Source: Streptomyces afghaniensis 772
GTDB lineage: Bacteria > Actinomycetota > Actinomycetes > Streptomycetales > Streptomycetaceae
Assembly: GCA_000415505.1 (NCBI GenBank)
Contig: KE354506.1
Span: forward strand, 1 to 34,537
Length of the DNA: 34,537 nt
Direction of reading: 5' to 3'
Both the position numbers and the translations under genes were made by a program. Under the pieces are notes generated by a model, which searched no databases, was not told where the DNA came from, and saw only the letters and a list, made by a program, of their open reading frames with translations. Position 1 is the first letter of the stretch. Each line of letters opens with the position of its first letter. Of this stretch, positions 10,106 through 16,060 are shown in pieces.

Positions 10106-10935
10106 GGACCAGCACACCGGCCCGCGTCGGCCAGTACACCGCGCTGCTCGCCTACCTCGTCTTCCTGGCCTTCCCGTTCCTCTGGCTGGTCTCCACCGCG
10201 TTCAAACCGCCGCGCGAGCTGGGCAGCCTGCACCCGACCTGGATCCCCGAGGACCCCACCCTCGCCAACTTCCGGCAGGCCTTCGACGAACAGCCGCTGC
10301 TGCACGCCGCCCTCAACTCCCTGCTCGCCGCGCTCGCAGCGGCGGTAGTCGCCGTACTGATCGCGACGCCCATGGCCTACGCCGTCGCCCGGCGCCGCAC
10401 CCGGCTCGCGAAGGCGGTGACGGGCTGGGTGGTGGTCAGCCAGGCGTTCCCGTTCGTGCTGCTGATCATCCCGCTGTTCCTGGTGCTGAAGAACCTCCGC
10501 ATGATCAACTCCGTGCCGGGGCTGGTGCTGGTGTACGTGGTGTGGGCGCTGCCGTTCGCCTTGTGGATGCTCGCCGGGTACGTCCGGGCGCTTCCGCCCG
10601 AGCTGGAGGAGGCCGCCGCGGTCGACGGGGCGGGCCGGGTGCGGACGCTGGTGTCGGTGACGGCTCCCCTGCTCGCGCCGGGCATCGTGGCGACCGCGCT
10701 GTTCGCGTTCATCACCGCGTGGAACGAGTTCTTCTTCGCGCTCGTGCTGCTGAAGACGCCGGAGAAGCAGACCCTTCCGGTGGTGCTCACCCACTTCATC
10801 GGCGCCGAGGGCGTCGCCGACCTCGGCCCGCTCGCGGCGGCGGCGTTCCTCGCGACGCTGCCCTCGCTGGTCGTCTTCGCGATCATCCAGCGGCGGATCA
10901 CGGGCGGCATGCTCACCGGGGCGGTGAAGAGCTGA
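10102..10935 (+). CDS. Carbohydrate ABC transporter permease (MalG-like)
   Basis: A 277-residue partner permease, with start ATG overlapping the preceding stop (ATGA). It has six helices, beginning YTALLAYLVFLAFPFLWLV, and the EAA motif ELEEAAAVDGAGRVRTLVSV near residue 170. The C-terminus IIQRRITGGMLTGAVKS is the typical MalG ending that docks on the ATPase. It pairs with the upstream MalF-like protein to form the membrane channel. Its stop overlaps the lipoprotein start by one base (TGATG), so the three genes are translationally coupled. Confidence 0.92.
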   Translation: MRTSTPARVGQYTALLAYLVFLAFPFLWLVSTAFKPPRELGSLHPTWIPEDPTLANFRQAFDEQPLLHAALNSLLAALAAAVVAVLIATPMAYAVARRRTRLAKAVTGWVVVSQAFPFVLLIIPLFLVLKNLRMINSVPGLVLVYVVWALPFALWMLAGYVRALPPELEEAAAVDGAGRVRTLVSVTAPLLAPGIVATALFAFITAWNEFFFALVLLKTPEKQTLPVVLTHFIGAEGVADLGPLAAAAFLATLPSLVVFAIIQRRITGGMLTGAVKS

Positions 10936-12209
10936 TGCGCGCACGCCTGCTGGCCCTCGTCCTCCTGCTGCTGCTCGCCGGCTGCTCTTCCGGCGGCACC
11001 CGCGACGACGGCCGGATCACCCTGCGCTTCCAGTCCCTGGCCTGGCAGGAGGAGTCGGTCGAGGCCAACAAGGAACTGGTGAGGGAGTGGAACGCCACCC
11101 ACCCGGGCGTCCGGGTCGAGTACGTCCAGGGCAGCTGGGACAGCGTCCACGACCAGCTCCTGACCGCCTTCGAGGGCGGCGAGGCGCCCGACATCATCCA
11201 CGACGCCTCCGACGACCTCGCCGACTTCGCCCACGGCGGCTACCTCGCCGACCTCACCGATCTGCTGCCCGCCCGGCTGAAGTCGGACATCCCGCGGCGC
11301 AGTTGGGAGACCACCACCTTCGGCGACGGCATCTACGGTGTGCCGTTCCTCCAGGAACCGCGCGTGCTGATCGCCAACGCGAAGTGGCTCAAGCGGTCCG
11401 GCGTACGGATCCCGACCCCCGAGAAACCGTGGAGCTGGGCCGAGTTCCGCCGGATCACCGAACGGCTCAGCGGCCGGGGGAAGTACGGCATCGCCTGGCC
11501 CCTGAAGGAACCGGTCTCCGCCACGCTCAACCTCTCCCTGTCGGCGGGCGGGCAGCTCTTCCACCGCGGGGCCGACGGCAAGGTGACGGTCCGGTTCGAG
11601 GCGGCCGACCAGGTGGTGCCGCGCACCATCCACGCCCAGGCCGGCACCGACCGCAGCGCCTCACCCACGACCCTGGGCAGCGGCGGCTCCGACACCCTGC
11701 CCGGCTTCTTCGGCGGCAGGTACGCGATGGTCCCGCTCGGCTTCTCCTACCGCCAGCAGATCGTTCAGCAGGCCCCGAAGGGCTTCGCATGGCAGGTGCT
11801 GCCCGCCCCGGCCGGCGCCGGGGGACTCACCCAGGGCGTCAGCCCGCAGACGCTGTCCGTCGCCGAGGACTCCCCGCACAAGAAGGAGGCAGCCGCCTTC
11901 ATCGACTTCCTGCTGCGGCCGCGGAACATGGTCCGCCTCGCCCTCGGCGACTGGATGCTGCCGACCGGCACCCGGGCGCTGCACGACCCGGCCCTGCGCA
12001 CCCCCGAGCACGGCTGGTCCACGGGCACCGCGCTCGCCGCCCACCTGCGCCCGGCGCCCGCACAGACCGTACGGGGCTACCCCGAGTGGAAGGACAAGGT
12101 GGCGACCCCGGCCCTCCAGGAGTACTACAGCGGGGCCATCGGCATCCGTGAGCTGCGAAAACGCCTGGAGGAGGACGGCAACCTGGTGCTGGCGCGCTAC
12201 CAGCGCTGA
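10935..12209 (+). CDS. Extracellular sugar-binding lipoprotein of the ABC importer
   Basis: A 424-residue solute-binding protein (family 1). The first 17 residues are a lipoprotein signal peptide ending in the lipobox LAGC (Cys17, expected lipidation site). The mature part has the family pattern: ITLRFQSLAWQEES, then APDIIHDASDDLADFAHGGYLADLTDLL, then YGVPFLQEPRVLIANAKWL. The start follows from the TGATG overlap with the permease gene. Binding-protein-last order is less common in Streptomyces sugar operons, where it usually comes first. The ligand cannot be told from sequence. The erm leader promoter begins only 17 bases after the stop. Confidence 0.92.
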   Translation: MRARLLALVLLLLLAGCSSGGTRDDGRITLRFQSLAWQEESVEANKELVREWNATHPGVRVEYVQGSWDSVHDQLLTAFEGGEAPDIIHDASDDLADFAHGGYLADLTDLLPARLKSDIPRRSWETTTFGDGIYGVPFLQEPRVLIANAKWLKRSGVRIPTPEKPWSWAEFRRITERLSGRGKYGIAWPLKEPVSATLNLSLSAGGQLFHRGADGKVTVRFEAADQVVPRTIHAQAGTDRSASPTTLGSGGSDTLPGFFGGRYAMVPLGFSYRQQIVQQAPKGFAWQVLPAPAGAGGLTQGVSPQTLSVAEDSPHKKEAAAFIDFLLRPRNMVRLALGDWMLPTGTRALHDPALRTPEHGWSTGTALAAHLRPAPAQTVRGYPEWKDKVATPALQEYYSGAIGIRELRKRLEEDGNLVLARYQR

Positions 12210-12226
12210 ACCCCGGCGAAATCCCG

Positions 12227-12256
12227 TTGAGCGTCGTCACCGGCAGCGCCTAGCGT
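12227..12256 (+). promoter_or_regulatory. Leaderless promoter of the erm leader ORF
   Basis: -35 TTGAGC (12227-12232), an 18-base spacer and -10 TAGCGT (12251-12256), then seven bases to a GTG at 12264, put the predicted transcription start on the leader start codon. A short AAAT tract lies just upstream of the -35, in the place where WblC/WhiB7-dependent resistance promoters carry A/T; this is only suggestive. Confidence 0.6.
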
Positions 12257-12263
12257 GTTGCCC

Positions 12264-12374
12264 GTGGGAATCAACGCGATCTGCATCTCCGGTCACGGCC
12301 GGGGCTGCCCGCACGCCGCACGCGTGCGCAGCGGCCCCGGAGCCCTGACCGGCCCGGGGAGCCACGCCCGCTGA
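12264..12374 (+). CDS. Putative erm leader peptide (36 residues)
   Basis: A GTG-started reading frame of 36 codons begins MGINAICIS and ends GPGSHAR before a TGA at 12372. Evidence that it is translated: the start sits exactly seven bases after a -10 element (leaderless), and the frame lies between a promoter and the resistance gene whose own Shine-Dalgarno is buried in a hairpin. Macrolide-stalled leader peptides of erm genes act this way. The first nine residues resemble the ErmC leader start (MGIFSIFVIS), including the spaced Ile residues and Ser at the stall region. The similarity is short, so function is inferred. Confidence 0.6.
   Translation: MGINAICISGHGRGCPHAARVRSGPGALTGPGSHAR
12299..12359 (+). 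promoter_or_regulatory. Mutually exclusive hairpins inside the erm leader
   Basis: CCCCGG at 12335-12340 can pair with CCGGGG at 12299-12304 (extended by CTGC 12305-12308 with GCAG 12328-12331), or with a second CCGGGG at 12354-12359. A ribosome stalled near codon 8-9 would cover the first arm and favour the second pairing. A 12-bp palindrome (12318-12329) lies in the loop. Confidence 0.5.
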
Positions 12375-12406
12375 GCCTCTGAGCCCGGCGTCTCATCTCT
12401 TCTGTC

Positions 12407-12464
12407 TCCTCTGTCTTCCGGTCGGGGCCTTCGGCTGCCCTCAATCCCTCACGGAAGACAAGGA
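12407..12464 (+). promoter_or_regulatory. Shine-Dalgarno-sequestering helix upstream of erm
   Basis: TCCT-C-TGTCTTCCG (12407-12420) pairs with CGGAAGACAAGGA (12452-12464) over 13 base pairs with a single bulged C. The 3' arm contains AAGGA, the ribosome-binding site nine bases before the erm ATG at 12474. When the helix is closed the site is hidden, the classic design of translational attenuation for erm genes. A smaller GC hairpin can form in the loop. Confidence 0.7.
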
Positions 12465-12473
12465 CCGCAGGCC

Positions 12474-13253
12474 ATGGCCCGCCCCACCGCTGCCTCTCGC
12501 GCGCTCTCGCAGAACTTCCTCGCCGACCGCGCCACCGCCGAACGCTTCGCCCGGCTCGCCGCCCCGCGGGCCCGGCCGGTCCCGCTGCTGCTCGAAGTCG
12601 GCGCGGGCAAAGGCGCGTTGACCGCCCCGCTGGCGCGACGCTGCCGGGAGCTGCGCGCGTACGAGATCGACCCGCGGCTCGTGTCCGTGCTGCGCGGCCG
12701 CTTCTCCGGCACCCCGCAGGTGCGGGTCGTCGGCGGGGACTTCCTGGCCGCACACCCGCCGCGCACGCCCTTCTCGGTCGCCGGGAACGTGCCGTTCTCC
12801 CGCACCGCTGCCGTCGTCGACTGGTGCCTGCGCGCCCCCGCCCTCACCGACGCCACGCTGCTCACCCAGCTGGAGTACGCCCGTAAGCGCACCGGCGACT
12901 ACGGCAGCTGGACGCTGCTGACGGTGCGGACCTGGCCCCGCTACGAGTGGCGGCTGCTGGGCCGCGTCGGCAGGCACTGCTTCCGGCCCGTGCCGCGCGT
13001 GGACGCCGGGGTGCTGCGCGTGGAGCGGCGTGAGACCCCGCTGCTCGACGCCGCCGGGTACCGGAGCTGGCTCGATCTGGTGGAGCTGGGCTTCTGCGGA
13101 GCCGGCGGTTCACTGCGCGCGTCGCTGCGGCGGGCCCATCCGAGGCGGCGGGTGGACGCGGCGTTCCGGGCGGCACGCCTGGACCCGGGCGTACTGGTGG
13201 GCGAGGTGGCGCCGGAGCGGTGGCTGCGGCTGCACGCGGAGCTGACCCGCTGA
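12474..13253 (+). CDS. lrm: 23S rRNA (adenine2058-N6) methyltransferase, ErmO/Lrm type
   Basis: A 259-residue Erm-family enzyme that methylates A2058 of 23S rRNA using S-adenosylmethionine, blocking macrolide, lincosamide and streptogramin B binding. It begins with the typical ALSQNFLADRATAERFARL. The SAM-binding motif I is LLEVGAGKGALT (residues 39-50), the acidic motif II residue lies in YEIDPRL, and the catalytic motif IV is NVPFSRT (105-111). FRPVPRVDAGVLRVERR and SLRASLRRAHPRRRVDAAFRAARLDPG are typical of Streptomyces Erm rather than the related KsgA/RsmA dimethylases. The start has an AAGGA site that is held in a hairpin. It is followed 48 bases later by mgt, as in the lrm-mgt pair known from S. 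lividans. It is probably induced by macrolides through the leader. Confidence 0.92.
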   Translation: MARPTAASRALSQNFLADRATAERFARLAAPRARPVPLLLEVGAGKGALTAPLARRCRELRAYEIDPRLVSVLRGRFSGTPQVRVVGGDFLAAHPPRTPFSVAGNVPFSRTAAVVDWCLRAPALTDATLLTQLEYARKRTGDYGSWTLLTVRTWPRYEWRLLGRVGRHCFRPVPRVDAGVLRVERRETPLLDAAGYRSWLDLVELGFCGAGGSLRASLRRAHPRRRVDAAFRAARLDPGVLVGEVAPERWLRLHAELTR

Positions 13254-13264
13254 ACTCAAAATGG

Positions 13265-13294
13265 TTGCACGAGACGTCTCGTCTCGCGTACGGT
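13265..13294 (+). promoter_or_regulatory. Leaderless mgt promoter
   Basis: -35 TTGCAC (13265-13270), an 18-base spacer and -10 TACGGT (13289-13294) are followed by seven bases and the mgt ATG at 13302, so transcription should start at the start codon. No Shine-Dalgarno is present before mgt, consistent with a leaderless message. Confidence 0.6.
13269..13282. promoter_or_regulatory. 14-bp perfect palindrome in the mgt promoter (repressor operator)
   Basis: ACGAGACGTCTCGT reads the same on both strands and covers the end of the -35 box and most of the -35/-10 spacer. A protein bound here would block RNA polymerase. Length and lack of a gap resemble TetR-family operators; no TetR gene is in the window. 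Confidence 0.6.
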
Positions 13295-13301
13295 CGGACG
13301 C

Positions 13302-14711
13302 ATGACCAGTCGCGCTCATATCGCCATGTTCTCCATCGCCGCCCACGGCCACGTGAACCCGAGTCTGGAGGTCATCCGCGAGCTCGTGGCGCGCGGCCAC
13401 CGTGTGACCTACGCGATCCCGCCGGCCTTCGCGGAGAAGGTCGCGGACACCGGTGCCGAGGTGAAGCCGTGGAACTCGACGCTGCCCTCGCCCGACGACG
13501 ACCCGGAGGCCTGGGGGAGCACGCTGCTGGACAACGTGGAGCCGTTCCTCGACGACGCGATCCAGGCCCTCCCGCAGCTGATCGAGGCGTACGAGGGTGA
13601 CGAGCCGGACCTCGTGCTGTACGACATCAGCTCGTACCCGGCTCGCGTGCTCGCCCACCGCTGGGGCGTCCCGGCGGTCTCCCTGTCGCCGAACATCGTC
13701 GCCTGGGAGGGGTACATGGAGGAGGTCTGGGAGCCGATGTGGGCGGAGCCCAGGCAGACCGAGCGCGGCCGCGCCTACTACGCCCGCTTCCAGGCCTGGC
13801 TGGGGGAGAACGGGATCACCTGGCACCCCGACCGGTTCGCCGCCGATCCCGCTCGCTCCGTCGTCCTGATCCCCAGGGTGCTCCAGCCGAACGCGGACCG
13901 GGTCGACGCGACCGTGCACACGTTCGTCGGGGCCTGCCAGGGCGACCGCACCGCCGAGGGCGACTGGCAGCGCCCGGCGGGGGCCGAGAAGGTCGCGCTC
14001 GTCTCGCTCGGCTCCGCCTTCACCAAGCAGCCCGGGTTCTACCGCGAGTGCGTCAGGGCGTTCGGTGACCTGCCCGGCTGGCACCTGGTGCTCCAGATCG
14101 GCAACCACGTCGACCCCGCCGAGCTCGGTGAGGTCCCCGCGAACGTCGAAGTGCGCTCTTGGGTACCGCAGTTGGCGATCCTGAAGCAGGCCGACCTGTT
14201 CGTCACGCACGCCGGGGCGGGCGGCAGCCAGGAGGGGCTGGCCACGGCCACGCCGATGATCGCCGTACCGCAGGCGGTGGACCAGTTCGGCAACGCGGAG
14301 ATGCTCCAGGGCCTCGGTGTCGCCCGGTACCTCCCGACTGAGGAGGCGACTGCCGAGGCCCTGCGCGAGACGGCCCTCGCCCTCGTCGACGACCCGGAGG
14401 TCGCCCGCCGCCTCAAGGAGATCCAGGCGGAGCTGGCCCAGGAGGGCGGCACCCGGCGCGCGGCCGACCTCATCGAGGCCGAACTGCCCACGCGCCAGGG
14501 GGAGTCGGGGCGGCCGTCGCCCGCCGGTCCGTCACACCGTGACGGCCTGGCGGGTGAGGGTGATGCGGGCGTGGTCGAGAGCGGCGTCCATGCGCGCCGC
14601 CTGGCCCTTGGTGAACATGAACATCGCGGCGTCGTCCGTGTAGTCCATGTAGTTCATGAACATGTCGCCGTTCGGTCCGTTGCCGCACGACACATGGGGG
14701 AAGTCGGGTGA
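13302..14711 (+). CDS. mgt: Macrolide-inactivating glycosyltransferase (Mgt/OleD type)
   Basis: This GT1 enzyme transfers glucose from UDP-glucose to a macrolide hydroxyl (for example the 2'-OH of desosamine), inactivating the drug in the cytoplasm. The N-terminus [20 protein letters not shown] holds the catalytic His of the family. The nucleotide-sugar motif, from about residue 303, is [20 protein letters not shown] followed by [10 protein letters not shown]. Homology to OleD/Mgt runs to [12 protein letters not shown] at about residue 399. The frame then continues about 70 residues of non-family, Val/His/Gly-rich sequence antisense to the protease gene, giving 469 residues against the usual 400-420. 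Adding one G to the G5 run at 14498-14502 would end the protein at 14542 with 413 residues, the family length. The real 3' end is therefore uncertain. Confidence 0.9.
   Translation: MTSRAHIAMFSIAAHGHVNPSLEVIRELVARGHRVTYAIPPAFAEKVADTGAEVKPWNSTLPSPDDDPEAWGSTLLDNVEPFLDDAIQALPQLIEAYEGDEPDLVLYDISSYPARVLAHRWGVPAVSLSPNIVAWEGYMEEVWEPMWAEPRQTERGRAYYARFQAWLGENGITWHPDRFAADPARSVVLIPRVLQPNADRVDATVHTFVGACQGDRTAEGDWQRPAGAEKVALVSLGSAFTKQPGFYRECVRAFGDLPGWHLVLQIGNHVDPAELGEVPANVEVRSWVPQLAILKQADLFVTHAGAGGSQEGLATATPMIAVPQAVDQFGNAEMLQGLGVARYLPTEEATAEALRETALALVDDPEVARRLKEIQAELAQEGGTRRAADLIEAELPTRQGESGRPSPAGPSHRDGLAGEGDAGVVESGVHARRLALGEHEHRGVVRVVHVVHEHVAVRSVAARHMGEVG
14524..14550. terminator. Candidate bidirectional terminator between mgt and the protease gene
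   Basis: CCGTCAC (14529-14535) and GTGACGG (14539-14545) form a perfect 7-bp stem with a 3-base loop, extended through one mismatch by CCGG/CTGG. It covers the protease stop codon and the likely true end of mgt, where the two genes meet. No T-run is present. Confidence 0.5.
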
Positions 14712-15482
14712 ACCCATGTTCGGCCCGCCCTGGTTGGGGGTGTCCGAGACGAAGTCGCTGCCGCTGCACCCCTCGTCGTCGTCGCCCCAGATGTGCCGCA
14801 GGTTCAGCCAGTGCCCGATCTCGTGCACGGCGGTGCGGCCGCCGTCGAAGGGCGCGGTGGCGGTGCCGGTGGTCCCGAAGCCGGTGTGCGTGACGACCAC
14901 TCCGTCCGTGGAGGCGGCGCCGCCCGGGAACTGGGCGTAGCCCAGCAGTCCGCGGCGCAACTGGCAGACCCACAGGTTCAGGTAGACGTCCGCGGGCCAG
15001 GCGTCGTGACCGCCGCTCAGGCTGAACTTGACCAGGTCGTCCGTGTCCCAGGCCGGAGTCGAGGTCGGGGTCCGCGTGATGCCGTCCGTGGGGCGGCCCA
15101 GTGGGTCGGTCCGGGCGAGGTGGAACTGGATGCGCGCGTCGGCCACGAGGTCCTGCCAGGCCTCGGGAACCCTGCCGACGTCCGGGTTGCTCGCGCGGAA
15201 GTCCTGGTTGAGCACCGCGATCTGACTGTGGATCTGGGCGTCGCTGACGTTCTGCTCGGGGGTGTTGTGCACGACGTGCACGACGACGGGGATGTCGACG
15301 AGGCTCTGCCGGGCGGTGGCCGTCTCCAAGTGCTCGTAGGTGAACGCGGCGTTCTCGATCTGCGCCCGGTTCTCGGCGTACTCGGGGTTCAGGCTGAGGA
15401 GTCTGCGGTGCACCTCCATGGCACCGCACCAGCGGCTGTAGTCGGCGGAGGTGACGCGATGGTAGGACTGCGCATCGGACAT
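14532..15482 (-). CDS. M43-type (pappalysin/cytophagalysin-like) zinc metalloprotease
   Basis: A 316-residue metzincin. The start ATG at 15482 ([10 protein letters not shown]) follows a GAGGGAC ribosome-binding site. The zinc site is [11 protein letters not shown] (H220, E221, H224, H230) followed by IWGDDDEGC, and the Met-turn is MNYMDY (about 276-281), which is the M43 pattern. An N-terminal prodomain-like region ([18 protein letters not shown]) precedes the core, starting [12 protein letters not shown] near residue 62. Most M43 enzymes are secreted, but no Sec or Tat signal peptide is visible here, even in the upstream extension of the frame. It may be cytoplasmic, exported by another route, or start elsewhere. 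A good promoter lies at 15618-15647. Confidence 0.88.
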   Translation of the reverse strand: MSDAQSYHRVTSADYSRWCGAMEVHRRLLSLNPEYAENRAQIENAAFTYEHLETATARQSLVDIPVVVHVVHNTPEQNVSDAQIHSQIAVLNQDFRASNPDVGRVPEAWQDLVADARIQFHLARTDPLGRPTDGITRTPTSTPAWDTDDLVKFSLSGGHDAWPADVYLNLWVCQLRRGLLGYAQFPGGAASTDGVVVTHTGFGTTGTATAPFDGGRTAVHEIGHWLNLRHIWGDDDEGCSGSDFVSDTPNQGGPNMGSPDFPHVSCGNGPNGDMFMNYMDYTDDAAMFMFTKGQAARMDAALDHARITLTRQAVTV

Positions 15483-15617
15483 GTCTGTCCCTCGGGGGAG
15501 CTGGGGGTGTGCCGCGCGTTCGCGGCTGCGGAAGGGCGCGTGTGACACGCGCTGGGGGGCCGGGCGGCGCCGTCGGAGCGGTCGGTTGCCCGTTCCCTCC
15601 GAACCCATACACTGGTA

Positions 15618-15647
15618 ATCCTAGCCACTCAGGTACAAAACCGGCAA
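15618..15647 (-). promoter_or_regulatory. Vegetative-type promoter of the metalloprotease gene
   Basis: On the minus strand -35 TTGCCG (15647-15642), an 18-base spacer and -10 TAGGAT (15623-15618) match the Streptomyces housekeeping consensus well. The transcript would have a 5'UTR of roughly 130 bases. Confidence 0.55.
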
Positions 15648-15683
15648 TTTGGACGGCTATGGGTGAGCGAGGTGCCCCGAATC

Positions 15684-16004
15684 ATGAGTGAGCCCCCATC
15701 GGGCCTGTTCCGCTCGTGGGTCCATTCCTACGAGGAGGACCACGACGACGTACGGGTGTACCGGCCGGACGACCACCCCTTCCCGCCGGCGCGCGGGCGG
15801 CGCGGTATGGAGTTCGCGCCCGACGGCACGTACGTGGACCATCCACTGGGACGCGGTGACGCTCCCGGCGCCGTGCCCGGCCGCTGGCGGCTCGTGTCGG
15901 ACCGTCACATCGCGCTCACCTTCGGCGGCGCCCGCCCGGACCGGGAGCTGGAAATCGTGCGCTGCGACGAGGACGTACTGCACGTGCGGCGGCTCACCGG
16001 CTGA
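15684..16004 (+). CDS. Small conserved hypothetical protein
   Basis: A 106-residue acidic protein that I do not recognise by function. The ATG at 15684 (MSEPPSGLFRSWVHSYEEDH) is preceded by GAGGTG at good spacing; an in-frame GTG at 15663 has no ribosome-binding site. It has many Trp/Tyr/Asp/His residues and alternating strand-like segments (GMEFAPDGTYVDHPLGRG, GRWRLVSDRHIALTFGG, LEIVRCDEDVLHVRRLTG). This suggests a small beta-barrel or lipocalin-like fold, but that is only an impression. It has no signal peptide, membrane segment or Cys pair. It sits between the divergent protease and the convergent MMPL gene and ends in a strong terminator. Confidence 0.75.
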   Translation: MSEPPSGLFRSWVHSYEEDHDDVRVYRPDDHPFPPARGRRGMEFAPDGTYVDHPLGRGDAPGAVPGRWRLVSDRHIALTFGGARPDRELEIVRCDEDVLHVRRLTG

Positions 16005-16039
16005 AGGGCCCGCCGGTTCCCCCGGAACCGGCGGGCCCT
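16005..16039. terminator. Strong bidirectional terminator
   Basis: A perfect 16-bp inverted repeat (AGGGCCCGCCGGTTCC at 16005-16020, GGAACCGGCGGGCCCT at 16024-16039) with a 3-base CCC loop starts right after the small protein's stop and lies 22 bases from the end of the convergent MMPL gene. It can serve both transcripts. Confidence 0.85.
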
Positions 16040-16060
16040 GTACACGGCCACGGGGAGCGA

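Noticed and set aside
12148-12348. 66-codon plus-strand ORF overlapping the erm leader region
   Set aside because: It starts inside the binding-protein gene in the wrong frame, has no ribosome-binding site and no coding-like composition; the leaderless frame at 12264 explains the region better.
12474-13253. Possible KsgA/RsmA 16S rRNA dimethyltransferase
   Set aside because: NVPFSRT and FRPVPRVDAGVLRVERR, the length, and the mgt neighbour fit Erm. The housekeeping RsmA has a different context.
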